This document shows, one piece after another, positions 15,563 to 23,492 of a stretch of DNA of 33,039 bases. Location of the stretch: contig JACMMK010000128.1 of NCBI GenBank assembly GCA_014379045.1, forward strand, positions 1 to 33,039, written 5' to 3'. A program made the position numbers and the translations under genes. The notes below the pieces were generated by a model that was not told where the DNA came from, searched no databases, and saw only the letters and a list, made by a program, of their open reading frames with translations. The stretch is from Burkholderiales bacterium (GTDB lineage: Bacteria; Pseudomonadota; Gammaproteobacteria; Burkholderiales; CAIKXV01). Position 1 is the first letter of the stretch. Every line of letters begins with the position of its first letter.

Positions 15563-15593
15563 TGAACAAACGTCGCCGGCTATTGAACAAACG
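15563..15593. promoter_or_regulatory. Direct repeat TGAACAAACG x2, candidate operator in a divergent gap
   Basis: TGAACAAACG occurs exactly at 15563-15572 and 15584-15593, offset by 21 bp, about two helical turns. Both copies lie in the 170-bp gap between the divergent M24 hydrolase and Bug receptor genes. Same-face spacing of two identical half-sites suggests binding by one dimeric regulator controlling both genes. No regulator gene is adjacent. Confidence 0.5.
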
Positions 15594-15646
15594 CGGCTGC
15601 CTGGAACCGATGCCTCTGGAACAGACCCGATAGAATAGGAATGATC

Positions 15647-16666
15647 ATGCGATGTTACCGACCTTCGAAGCGTTCCGGCGTCCTGCGGCGTCATGCGCTG
15701 TCACTCGCAGGTCTCGCTGCAATGCTCGGGTCGGTCCTGCCCCGCGCCGGTCCGGTGTTTGCCCAAGCCTGGCCGTTGAAGCCCGTTCGCATCGTCCACG
15801 GCTTCGCGCCGGGCAGCGCGATCGACGTGTCGATCCGGCCTCTCGCCGCGCAACTTTCCGAACAGTTCGCGCAGACCTTCTCGGTGGAGCCGCGCCCGGG
15901 TGCGACGGGTCAGCTCGCCAACGAACTCGTATCGAAGTCGACCCCGGATGGTTATGTGCTGCTAGCTGCACCCGGCACCTCGCTCACTTCGGCGCCACAG
16001 TTGCAGAAGGCGCCTTACGATCCTCTGAAGGACTTCGCGCCGGTCGCGATGATTACCGCGTTCTCGTACCTGCTCGTCGCGCATCCCGCCGTTCCCGCGA
16101 AGAGCGCGCGCGAACTCGTCGCGCTCGCGCGTGCGAAGCCCGGCTACCTCACGTTCGGCTCCACTGGCATCGGCAGCGGCTTCCATCTGGCCGGTGAACT
16201 GTTCGCCTCGCTCGCCGGCGTCAAGCTCGTCCATGTCCCGTACCGGGGTGGAGGCAGCGCCGCGATGCCCGATCTGGTCAGTGGACGGGTCGACCTGATG
16301 TGGGACAGCTACGGCACCGTGCGCACGCAGGTATTGGCCGGCAAGCTGCGCGCGATCGGCGTGACCGGCGCGACCCGCATCGCGGCACTCGCCGACGTGC
16401 CGACGATCGCCGAGAGCGGGCTCCCGGGCTACGACCTGGTCGGCTGGCACGGAGTGCTCGCACCTGGCGGTGCCTCCCGAGAGGTCGTCGAGCGCCTGAA
16501 CACCACGATCAACCGAACACTCGATCGCGCCGATCTGCGCGCGCTCTGGACCCAGCAGGGTTTCGAGACGCCGCAGCTGACGCCCGAGCAGTTCGACCAG
16601 CGTATCCGCCGCGACTTCGAGTTGTACGGAAAGCTTATCAAGACGATCGGCCTGCGCGCCCAATGA
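15647..16666 (+). CDS. Bug/TctC-family extracytoplasmic solute-binding receptor
   Basis: This 339-aa product is a tripartite-tricarboxylate-transporter-type receptor. A signal peptide with a twin-arginine-like RR start, a hydrophobic core and a VFAQA end precedes WPLKPVRIVHGFAPGS, the standard first strand of Bug proteins. APYDPLKDFAPVAMI and VPYRGGGSAAMPDLVSG are further family landmarks around the ligand cleft. Start 15647 fits the AGGA six bases before it better than the in-frame ATG at 15641. Bug proteins bind small acids or amides in the periplasm; most lack a nearby TctAB membrane pair, as here. It is divergent from the M24 hydrolase, whose substrate it may capture, and is followed 31 bp later by uup. 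Confidence 0.92.
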   Translation: MRCYRPSKRSGVLRRHALSLAGLAAMLGSVLPRAGPVFAQAWPLKPVRIVHGFAPGSAIDVSIRPLAAQLSEQFAQTFSVEPRPGATGQLANELVSKSTPDGYVLLAAPGTSLTSAPQLQKAPYDPLKDFAPVAMITAFSYLLVAHPAVPAKSARELVALARAKPGYLTFGSTGIGSGFHLAGELFASLAGVKLVHVPYRGGGSAAMPDLVSGRVDLMWDSYGTVRTQVLAGKLRAIGVTGATRIAALADVPTIAESGLPGYDLVGWHGVLAPGGASREVVERLNTTINRTLDRADLRALWTQQGFETPQLTPEQFDQRIRRDFELYGKLIKTIGLRAQ

Positions 16667-16697
16667 CTGCAGTGCGCTTCACAGGCCAGCGCGCGCG

Positions 16698-18608
16698 ATG
16701 CTGATCGGGTTGAATCGTGTCGCCCTCGGATTCGGCGCGGGGTTATTGCTCGACTCGGCCGAGTTCACGCTGCGCGCCGGCGAACGCGTTGGCCTGATCG
16801 GTCGCAACGGCAGCGGCAAGTCGACGCTGCTGAAACTGATCGCAGGGCGGATCGACGCCGACAGCGGGGAAGTCGTGCGCAGCCCCGGCCTGCGCTGCAC
16901 CCTGCTCGATCAGGAGCCGGTGTTCGCGCCGGGCCTCACCGTCGAGCAGGTGATCGCAGGCGGCTTCGGCGAGATCGCCGACGTGTTCGCCGAACATCAC
17001 GCACTCGCGCACAACGATGCCGAAGCGGCCAGCGCGGCAGACTCCGCACGGTTGCACGATCTGCACGACCGACTCGACGCCGAGCGGGGCTGGGACCTCC
17101 CCGCGCGGATCGGCTCGTTGCTGCTCACGCACGGCTTCGACGGCGCGGCCGCGTTCGACGCGCTTTCGGGTGGCGGCCGGAAGCGCGTTGCCCTGGTGCG
17201 CGCGCTCGCCGGCGATCCCGACGTGTTATTGCTCGACGAGCCGACCAACCATCTCGATCTGGACGCGATCGAATGGCTCGAGAACACGCTGCTCGCGTTT
17301 CGCGGGGCGGTGATCGTGGTCAGCCACGACCGGCGTTTCCTCGATCGCGTGATCTCGCGCATCATCGAACTCGACCGCGGACAGCTGGCGAGCTATCCCG
17401 GATCGTTCCGCGACTACAAGACGCGCAAGGCGCAGCAACTCGCCGACGAATCGGTGTCGCAGGCGCGCTTCGACAAGCGCCTGGCCGAAGAGGAAGTCTG
17501 GATCCGCAAGGGTATCGAAGCGCGGCGCACGCGCAACGAGGGGCGCGTGCGCCGCCTCGAGCAGTTGCGTCGGGATCGCGCTGCGCGCCGCGATCGGATC
17601 GGCCAGGTCGGATTCCGTCTGAATTCGGGAGATGCGTCGGGCGAACTGGTGGCCGAGCTCGACCACGTTTCGATCGCGCTCGGCGGACGCACGTTGATTC
17701 GCGATTTCTCGACGCGCATCGTGCGCGGCGATCGGATCGGCCTGATCGGCCCGAATGGCGCGGGCAAGACCACGCTGCTGCGCATCCTGCTCGGCGAACT
17801 CGCTGTCGACACGGGTAGCGCACGGCTTGGCACACGGCTCGAGATTGCTTACTTCGACCAGTTTCGCGCACAACTCGACCCGCTGGCGCGCTTGACCGAC
17901 GTGGTCAGCCCCGGCTCGGACTTCGTCGAGATCGGGGGCGCGCGTCAGCACGTGATCGGGTATCTCGCCGAGTTCCTGTTCCCGCCCCAGCGCGCGCGCT
18001 CACCGGTGTCGGCGCTGTCCGGGGGCGAGCGCAACCGGCTGCTGCTCGCCCGACTGTTCGCGCGCCCTGCGAACCTGCTGGTGCTCGACGAGCCGACGAA
18101 CGATCTCGATATCGAGACCCTCGACCTGCTCGAAGCCCTGCTCGCGGAGTACCGCGGCACGGTGCTCGTGGTCAGTCACGATCGCGAGTTCCTCGACAAC
18201 GTGACGACCCAGGTGATTGCGTTCGCCGGGGCCGGCGAGCTGATCGAGATCGCCGGCGGGTACAGCGATTGGCAACGCTATCGTGCAGGTAAGGCGGGCG
18301 AGGACGCCGGCACCATCGGCGTCGAGCCGACCGGTTCATCGGTCGCGCCAGACGCGCCATCCAGACCGGCGCGCGCGCGGCTGAGCTTCAAGGAGTCGCG
18401 CGAACTCGACGCGATGCCATCGACGATCGAGGCGATCGAAGCGCAACTCGCGGGACTGAACCAGCGCCTTGCCGATCCTTCGGTCTACGCCGGCGATCCG
18501 AACGAGATCCGCACGCTCAGAGGACAGGTCGCGACATTCGAATCCCAGCTCGTCGGTGCCACCGAGCGCTGGGATCTGCTCGAGCGCAAGGCACGCGGCG
18601 CCGCGTGA
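16698..18608 (+). CDS. uup: ABC-F ATPase Uup
   Basis: This 636-aa protein has two ABC cassettes and no membrane helices, the ABC-F plan. Walker A motifs are GRNGSGKST (35-43) and GPNGAGKTT (about 352-360). The signature motifs are LSGGGRKR and LSGGERNR, and Walker B motifs end in LLDEPTNHLD and VLDEPTNDLD. The charged linker between the cassettes (about 245-300) is the P-site tRNA interaction motif region, and a C-terminal coiled coil (about 560-630) is diagnostic of Uup. Length is close to E. coli Uup. ABC-F proteins act on the ribosome; Uup is linked to ribosome function and to precise excision of transposons. It lies 31 bp after the Bug gene and 22 bp before the DUF4149 gene. Confidence 0.93.
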   Translation: MLIGLNRVALGFGAGLLLDSAEFTLRAGERVGLIGRNGSGKSTLLKLIAGRIDADSGEVVRSPGLRCTLLDQEPVFAPGLTVEQVIAGGFGEIADVFAEHHALAHNDAEAASAADSARLHDLHDRLDAERGWDLPARIGSLLLTHGFDGAAAFDALSGGGRKRVALVRALAGDPDVLLLDEPTNHLDLDAIEWLENTLLAFRGAVIVVSHDRRFLDRVISRIIELDRGQLASYPGSFRDYKTRKAQQLADESVSQARFDKRLAEEEVWIRKGIEARRTRNEGRVRRLEQLRRDRAARRDRIGQVGFRLNSGDASGELVAELDHVSIALGGRTLIRDFSTRIVRGDRIGLIGPNGAGKTTLLRILLGELAVDTGSARLGTRLEIAYFDQFRAQLDPLARLTDVVSPGSDFVEIGGARQHVIGYLAEFLFPPQRARSPVSALSGGERNRLLLARLFARPANLLVLDEPTNDLDIETLDLLEALLAEYRGTVLVVSHDREFLDNVTTQVIAFAGAGELIEIAGGYSDWQRYRAGKAGEDAGTIGVEPTGSSVAPDAPSRPARARLSFKESRELDAMPSTIEAIEAQLAGLNQRLADPSVYAGDPNEIRTLRGQVATFESQLVGATERWDLLERKARGAA

Positions 18609-18630
18609 GTCGATTCCGGGGGAATGACGC

Positions 18631-19104
18631 ATGGCCACCGATGCGATCGTTTCGATTCCGGTGACCGTGCTGTTTTCGATGCTGGCCGACCGTGTCGCGT
18701 GGGGCGCACTCGCCATCGCTGCGACACTCGGTGCGATGGTGTTCTTCTCGGCGTTCATCACGCCGTTGGTGTTCATCAGGCTCAACCCGCAGATCGCCGC
18801 ACGTTTCATTCGTGCGCTGTTCCCGTGGTACTACGCGTTCGGGGTAATCGGGAGCGGCAGCGCGGCGCTGCTTTGCGCAGCGCATGCACCGATCGCCTCC
18901 GCCTTGACGTTCGTCGTCTGCCTCGCGTTCATCGTGGCGAGGCAGGCGCTGCTCCCGGCCATTAACGCGGCGCGCGACGCGGCGATGAGCGATTCGACGA
19001 TCGCACGCCGCTTCGAACGCCTGCACCGCGCCAGCGTCGCGCTCAATGTCCTGCAGATGCTTCTGCTCGCGCTCGCTTTCGCATTTGCGTTCCATCGCGC
19101 CTGA
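18631..19104 (+). CDS. DUF4149 integral membrane protein
   Basis: This 157-aa protein has four hydrophobic helices (about residues 22-48, 62-78, 85-110 and 130-153). The FFSAFITPLVFIRL and FPWYYAFGV segments and the LPAINAARDAA helix followed by RRFERLHRASVALN are typical of DUF4149 (TMEM205-like) proteins, which have no assigned biochemical role. It starts with ATG 22 bp after uup on the same strand and is probably in the same transcript. It ends 33 bp from the convergent cyanase gene. Confidence 0.88.
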   Translation: MATDAIVSIPVTVLFSMLADRVAWGALAIAATLGAMVFFSAFITPLVFIRLNPQIAARFIRALFPWYYAFGVIGSGSAALLCAAHAPIASALTFVVCLAFIVARQALLPAINAARDAAMSDSTIARRFERLHRASVALNVLQMLLLALAFAFAFHRA

Positions 19105-19137
19105 GGCCACGCCGCGTTTGGAGGACGCACGGGGACT

Positions 19138-19626
19138 TCAATACGTCTTGTACGGCAGAAACTTGCCGCTCAACACGACCTTCACCCGATCGCCCTTGGG
19201 ATCGGGCTCGCGCGTGATATCCATCGAGAAGTCGATCGCGCTCATGATGCCGTCGCCGAATTCCTCGTGGATCAGCTCCTTGATCGTCGTACCGTAGACG
19301 TTGACGATCTCGTACCAACGATAGATCAGGGGGTCGGTGGGTATGGCGCTCGGCAGCGATCCCTTGTACGGCACGACTTGCAGGAGCGTGATCGCCTCCT
19401 TCGACAACCCGAGCATGCGTCCGAGCGTATCGGCCTGCTTCTTCGTGAGCGTCATCTGTCCGAGGCAGGCGGCGGTGACCCATTCCTTGCTCTCGCCGAC
19501 GCGGCGCGCGATGTCGGCCCACTTGAGCGCCTTCTGGATCTTGATCGAGACGATCTGCGCGGTGACATCGTCGCGCGTCATCGGTCGCGGGTTGGTAAGC
19601 ATCGCGTCGTTCAGGTCTCGCTTCAT
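19138..19626 (-). CDS. cynS: Cyanase (cyanate hydratase)
   Basis: The 162-aa enzyme converts cyanate and bicarbonate to carbamate and CO2, the carbamate then giving ammonia. The N-terminal half is helical and resembles a helix-turn-helix domain, as in known cyanases. The C-terminal half holds the catalytic triad: Arg103 and Glu106 in YRWYEIV and Ser129 in GIMSAIDF. These match E. coli Arg96, Glu99 and Ser122 with the same 7-residue offset. Length is near the usual 156. GAAGGAG stands before the ATG. It is the last gene of a minus-strand operon after the three ABC transporter genes, 75 bp downstream of the ATPase. It detoxifies cyanate and releases nitrogen. Confidence 0.97.
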   Translation of the reverse strand: MKRDLNDAMLTNPRPMTRDDVTAQIVSIKIQKALKWADIARRVGESKEWVTAACLGQMTLTKKQADTLGRMLGLSKEAITLLQVVPYKGSLPSAIPTDPLIYRWYEIVNVYGTTIKELIHEEFGDGIMSAIDFSMDITREPDPKGDRVKVVLSGKFLPYKTY

Positions 19627-19701
19627 CGGTCATCTCCTTCGTCAGGGGTGGCTTCGTCTACGTCACGGATGCGTCGCTTCGCCGCGTAGCGCGCCGAGGC
19701 G

Positions 19702-20658
19702 TCACTTCGCCGCGTACAGCGCCGGGTTGTCCGGCGCGTGGGAAGGCCCGTGCGCCGAGAGCGCGTCGAGCCCTGCGGGGCCACCTTGCGGCATCGCGGG
19801 CGCGGGATCGTGCAGACCGGGGCGCAACACCGGCGGGCTCGCCGGATCGAAGCCGGCCAGCGTCTCGTCGCGGAACGTCTTGGAACGGTTCACCAGGAAG
19901 TCGACCAGATGATTGCGGATCCGGTAGAACTGCGGATCCTTGTGCAGCGTCGGCCGGCTGCGCGTACGCGGCATCGTGTTGACGACCACCTCGGCGATCC
20001 GCGCATCGGGCGCGTTCGTCATCAGCAGGATCCGGTCGGCCAGCAAGATCGCTTCGTCGACGTCGTGCGTGATCATGAACACGGTCTGGCGGGTCTGCGC
20101 GCAGATCTTCAGCAGTTCGTCCTGGATCACCCCGCGCGTAAGCGCATCGAGCGCGCCGAACGGTTCGTCGAGCAGCAGCATCTTCGGCTCGATCGCAAAG
20201 GCGCGCGCGATGCCGACGCGCTGCTTCATGCCACCGGAGAGTTCAGCCGGCCGCTTGTGCTCGGACCCGCACAGACCCACCATCGACAGATACTGGTCGC
20301 ACACCGCCTTCACCCGCCGCGCGTCGTACCCGGGCCAGCGCGAGCGCACCGCGAAGGCCACGTTCTTCTCCGCCGACAACCACGGCATCAGCGCGTGGCC
20401 CTGGAACACCACGCCCCGATCGAGGCTCGGGCCGCGCACTTCACGTCCGTCCATGAACACGTAACCACTGCTCGCGTGATCGAGGCCCGCCAGTACGTTC
20501 AGGATCGTCGACTTGCCACAGCCCGAGTGGCCGATGATGCAGACGAACTCGCCTTCGCCGACGGTGAAGTTGACTTGATCGAACACGGTGAGCGGTGGCG
20601 CCCCGCGCTGCGCGGCAAACACCTTGCGCAGGTTCTCGACGGTCAGGAAGGCACTCAC
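19702..20658 (-). CDS. cynD: Nitrate/cyanate-type ABC transporter ATPase
   Basis: This 318-aa ATPase belongs to the NrtD/SsuB/TauB group. Motifs in order are Walker A GHSGCGKST, signature LSGGMKQRVGIARAF, Walker B MLLLDEPFGALD and the switch histidine in FMITHDVDEA. The cassette ends near residue 260; the last 50 residues are a Pro/Ala-rich tail of unknown use. The start is GTG, 7 bp downstream of the permease stop. It would energise the adjacent NrtB-like permease. Linkage to cyanase favours cyanate over nitrate or taurine, so I use the cyn name by context. Confidence 0.9.
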   Translation of the reverse strand: MSAFLTVENLRKVFAAQRGAPPLTVFDQVNFTVGEGEFVCIIGHSGCGKSTILNVLAGLDHASSGYVFMDGREVRGPSLDRGVVFQGHALMPWLSAEKNVAFAVRSRWPGYDARRVKAVCDQYLSMVGLCGSEHKRPAELSGGMKQRVGIARAFAIEPKMLLLDEPFGALDALTRGVIQDELLKICAQTRQTVFMITHDVDEAILLADRILLMTNAPDARIAEVVVNTMPRTRSRPTLHKDPQFYRIRNHLVDFLVNRSKTFRDETLAGFDPASPPVLRPGLHDPAPAMPQGGPAGLDALSAHGPSHAPDNPALYAAK

Positions 20659-20665
20659 GCGGCGC

Positions 20666-21523
20666 TCAATCCTGGTAGTCGACCAGGCGAGTCAACTGTC
20701 CGAACACCATGTCGAGGAGCATCCCGACGACGCCGATCATCAGGATCGCGAAGATCACGTTGGTCAACGACAGGTTGTTCCACTCGTTCCACACGAAGTA
20801 ACCGATACCGGTGCCGCCGACCAGCATCTCTGCGGCAACGATGACCAGCCAGGCGATACCCATCGATATCCGCATGCCGGTCAGGATCGTCGGCGCGGCC
20901 GCAGGCAGCACCACCCGCAACGCAGTGCGCCCCGGCCCGACTTCGAGGGTTTTCGCCACGTTCAGCCAGTCGCGCCGCACCGAGGCGACGCCATGCGCGG
21001 TGTTGAGCAACATCGGCCAGACCGAACAGATGAAGATCACGAAGATTGACGAGATCGTCGAATCCTTGATCGTGAACAGCGCGAGGGGCATCCAGGCCAG
21101 CGGCGAGATCGGCTTCAGGATCTGGATGAACGGATTCAGCGCGCGGTACAGCAACGGCGACATGCCGATCGCGAATCCGAGCGGGATCGCCACCAGCGCG
21201 GCGAGCGAGAAGCCGAGCATCACGCGCGCGATCGAGTACCCGACCTGGATCCCCACGCCCTTGTCGTTCGGGCCATTGTCGTAGAACGGATCGGACAGAT
21301 GCTTGAGGATCGCGGTACCCATCTGCTCGAGCGTGGGTAACCCCGACGTCGTCTGTCCCTTGCCGCCCATCAGGCGTGCGTATTCCGGATCGGCGAACTG
21401 CGGGGGCGCGACCGGTGCGGTGGCGTAGCGATACAGGAGCAACAGCAGCGCGAAGATCGCGATCGACAATAGCGCTGCGCGCAGCTGTTGCGACCGGACC
21501 GTGCTTTCCAGGAAACGAACCAC
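20666..21523 (-). CDS. cynB: Nitrate/cyanate-type ABC transporter permease
   Basis: This 285-aa NrtB/SsuC-type inner-membrane permease has about six helices. The first, near residues 17-32, is followed by a long periplasmic loop (about 35-90) characteristic of the nitrate/cyanate/bicarbonate branch. The EAA coupling loop, where the ATPase docks, begins DWLNVAKTLEVGPGRT near residue 185. The start is GTG, 5 bp downstream of the binding-protein stop, and the ATPase follows after 7 bp, so the three genes form one tight transcription unit. Confidence 0.9.
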   Translation of the reverse strand: MVRFLESTVRSQQLRAALLSIAIFALLLLLYRYATAPVAPPQFADPEYARLMGGKGQTTSGLPTLEQMGTAILKHLSDPFYDNGPNDKGVGIQVGYSIARVMLGFSLAALVAIPLGFAIGMSPLLYRALNPFIQILKPISPLAWMPLALFTIKDSTISSIFVIFICSVWPMLLNTAHGVASVRRDWLNVAKTLEVGPGRTALRVVLPAAAPTILTGMRISMGIAWLVIVAAEMLVGGTGIGYFVWNEWNNLSLTNVIFAILMIGVVGMLLDMVFGQLTRLVDYQD

Positions 21524-21528
21524 GCGAC

Positions 21529-22956
21529 TCAGGTGCGCCGAATCGCGAAGCTGTTGATGTACTGGTCAACGCCCTTGGTGGGGTCGAACTCCTTACCCAT
21601 GACCTTGATCCGCGGATAGGCGTCTTTCGGCGCGGTCATCTTCAGTTCGCCCATCGCCTTGCGGGCATCGGTGATCATGAACACTTCTTCGGCGATCTGC
21701 CGATAGTTGACGTCGCCCTTCACGTAACCCCAGCGCTTCATCTGGGAGAGGATCCACACCGCCATCGTGCCCCACGGGAACGGGTCGAAGTCCACGCGGT
21801 TCGGCTCCTTGCGCACGTTGCCCAGGCCGTCGGCGAAGGTGCCGGTCAACACCTGCTCGATCACTTCGTAGGGCTGGTTCAGATACTGCGCCGGGGCGAT
21901 CGCGTTGGCGATCAACGGACGATGTTTCGGATCGCGGGCCATCGCATGCGCGTTCAGGATCGCGCGATAGAGCGCGGCGAAGGTGTTCGGATGCTGGCGA
22001 ATCCAATCGTCGGACACGCCGAACGCGCAGCAGGGATGTCCGTCCCACAGTTCGCGGGTAAGCAGATGGATGAAGCCGATGCCGTCGTAGACCGCACGCT
22101 GGTTGAACGGTTCGGGTCCGAGAAAGCCGTCGATATTGCCTGCGCGCAGGTTCGCCACCATCTCCGGTGGCGGCGTCACGCGGATCTGGATGTCCTTGTC
22201 CGGGTCGAGTCCCGCTTCGGCGACGTAGTAGCGCAGCAGGAAGTTGTGGATCGAGTATTCGAACGGCACCGCGAAGCGCATCCCCTTCCAGGTCTTCGGA
22301 TCGCGTCGGTCCTTGAACTTCTGGTGCAGCGTGATCGCCTGCCCGTTGATGTTCTGGATCGTCGCCACGTTGATACCGGTTGCGACCGAGCCGAGCCCGA
22401 GCGAGATCGACAAGGGCATCGGCGAGAGCATGTGCGAGGCGTCGAACTCCTTGTTGATCATCTTGTCGCGCACCAGGGCCCAGCCGGCGGTGCGCTGCAA
22501 TTCGACGTTTAGCCCTTCGCGCTCGTAGAAGCGCAGCGGATGCGCCATGATCAACGGCGTCGCGCAGGTAATCGAGACGAAGCCGATCTGCAGCGATTTC
22601 TTCTCGAGCGCGAGCTTGGTGTCCTGGGCGATCGCCTGCATCGCGCCGATCGGCAGGACCGAGGCGATCGCGCTCATCGCCGTGCGTGCGCCTACCGCCT
22701 GCAGGAACCGACGCCGCACTTCATCGCGAGGGAAGAGCGCCCGCACGACCGTCTGTTCGATCACCCGATTGCCCGCCGACTCGGTCGCCGCGTTGCCGTC
22801 GAACCAGGTCTGCGGCGCGTCCGATGCATCTGCCGTCGCGCTGCGCGCGCCGAACCCGACCGCCTGTGCGTCATGCTCCGATTGCGTTGCGTGATGGCCG
22901 CACTCGCAGGCAGCAAGGGAGAGCGACGGGTCGAACGGGTTGTCGAAGGCAGGCAC
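21529..22956 (-). CDS. cynA: CmpA/NrtA-family cyanate-type binding protein with long Cys/His N-terminal extension
   Basis: This is a 475-aa periplasmic binding protein of the CmpA/NrtA family. A twin-arginine signal, RRRFLQAVGA, is at residues 81-90, with cleavage likely near the AIAQD at 109-113. The binding domain then starts LQIGFVSITCATPLIMA; family landmarks include TAGWALVRDKM, NINGQAITLHQKF, FLLRYYVAEAG and GNIDGFLGPEPFNQRAVY. Cyanase linkage points to cyanate, but nitrate cannot be excluded. Unusually, 80 residues precede the twin arginines, including a Cys17, Cys19, His21, His22, His28 cluster. I kept this start (GTG 22956) because GGAG stands six bases before it and I recall related proteins with a similar N-terminal Cys/His motif. 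Confidence 0.88.
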   Translation of the reverse strand: MPAFDNPFDPSLSLAACECGHHATQSEHDAQAVGFGARSATADASDAPQTWFDGNAATESAGNRVIEQTVVRALFPRDEVRRRFLQAVGARTAMSAIASVLPIGAMQAIAQDTKLALEKKSLQIGFVSITCATPLIMAHPLRFYEREGLNVELQRTAGWALVRDKMINKEFDASHMLSPMPLSISLGLGSVATGINVATIQNINGQAITLHQKFKDRRDPKTWKGMRFAVPFEYSIHNFLLRYYVAEAGLDPDKDIQIRVTPPPEMVANLRAGNIDGFLGPEPFNQRAVYDGIGFIHLLTRELWDGHPCCAFGVSDDWIRQHPNTFAALYRAILNAHAMARDPKHRPLIANAIAPAQYLNQPYEVIEQVLTGTFADGLGNVRKEPNRVDFDPFPWGTMAVWILSQMKRWGYVKGDVNYRQIAEEVFMITDARKAMGELKMTAPKDAYPRIKVMGKEFDPTKGVDQYINSFAIRRT

Positions 22957-22974
22957 TCGGAGCTCCGATCGGAG
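22957..22974 (-). promoter_or_regulatory. cynA ribosome site inside overlapping palindromes
   Basis: The cynA Shine-Dalgarno GGAG is part of two overlapping perfect palindromes, TCGGAGCTCCGA (22957-22968) and CTCCGATCGGAG (22963-22974). In the mRNA the GGAG could pair with a CUCC on either side, so translation start might be partly masked. The stems are short (4 bp plus), so this may be chance. Confidence 0.35.
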
Positions 22975-23061
22975 GGTGGGTCAGCCCCCGGAGGAAGCAG
23001 CAGTCATGCCAGCCGGGCAATGGTGGTGCGAAATGCCGTGCGCGCACGCTTCGCGTCGAGC

Positions 23062-23129
23062 CACCCCCGTTCGATGGTGCAACCCCGCGCACCCGCGCAC
23101 CATCGTGCAGCGTGACGGTCGAGGGGGTG
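23062..23129. repeat. Nested inverted repeat in the cynA upstream region
   Basis: CGATGGTGC (23072-23080) pairs perfectly with GCACCATCG (23097-23105) across a 16-base loop. Outside it CACCCCC (23062-23068) pairs with GGGGGTG (23123-23129). Together they could fold a long imperfect hairpin in either transcript. No riboswitch class I know matches. Confidence 0.4.
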
Positions 23130-23152
23130 ACGCCGTCATCTCGATCGACTAA

Positions 23153-23167
23153 ATAGGGCTGCCCTAT
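23153..23167. promoter_or_regulatory. 15-bp palindrome with LysR-type T-N11-A symmetry
   Basis: ATAGGGC-T-GCCCTAT is a perfect 7-bp inverted repeat with a 1-base centre. It contains T-N11-A (23154-23166), the usual recognition pattern of LysR-type regulators; CynR and NtcB, which control cyanate and nitrate genes elsewhere, are of that family. It lies 197 bp before cynA and 326 bp before the DUF4394 gene. No LysR gene is in the window. Confidence 0.5.
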
Positions 23168-23492
23168 CGGTGAAGAACGTCTGCCTGCGTGCCTCTCGTA
23201 AGGGCCTGACCCTGAGCGCGCGCGCTCCGTCGTCGATGTCGCGGGAGGCGCCGCGATGCATGGACATCCAACAGGCGGAGTCGGTCGTATCGGCGATGCG
23301 CTGCGACTGCCGTACTTGCGGGAGTGGCTTCCGCGGGGTCTGTCCTCTTTCGCATCGTTCGCTCGGAGGCTTGCATGGGCTGCGCAACGTTTCGAACAAT
23401 CCATGCTTGCGCCTGATATCAGGCCCTGAGCGCGCGCACCAGGCGGTTCCCGAATACTCGAAGTGATCCCGAACTACACATAGGAGACTGAG

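Larger units (their letters stand above)
22957..23492. other. 536-bp gap between cynA and the DUF4394 gene, structured but without a convincing gene
   Basis: Short open frames occur here on both strands but none has a ribosome site, family motif or normal codon use. The stretch holds overlapping palindromes at the cynA ribosome site, a GC-rich foldable segment (23062-23129), a 15-bp palindrome (23153-23167) and the TAGGAG ribosome site of the next gene. It should contain promoters for both divergent genes; I could not place them with confidence. Confidence 0.6.

Noticed and set aside
15631-15636. TAGAAT as -10 box of the Bug gene
   Set aside because: No -35 partner at normal spacing, and it overlaps the ribosome site, so the start of transcription would fall at or inside the coding region.
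19738-20844. Plus-strand open frame of 368 aa opposite the cyn ATPase
   Set aside because: The complementary frame contains all ABC ATPase motifs; the plus frame is an Arg/His-rich shadow.
23016-23031. Sigma-54-like site before cynA on the minus strand
   Set aside because: The -12 TTGC matches, but the -24 element reads TCGCACC and lacks the essential GG.
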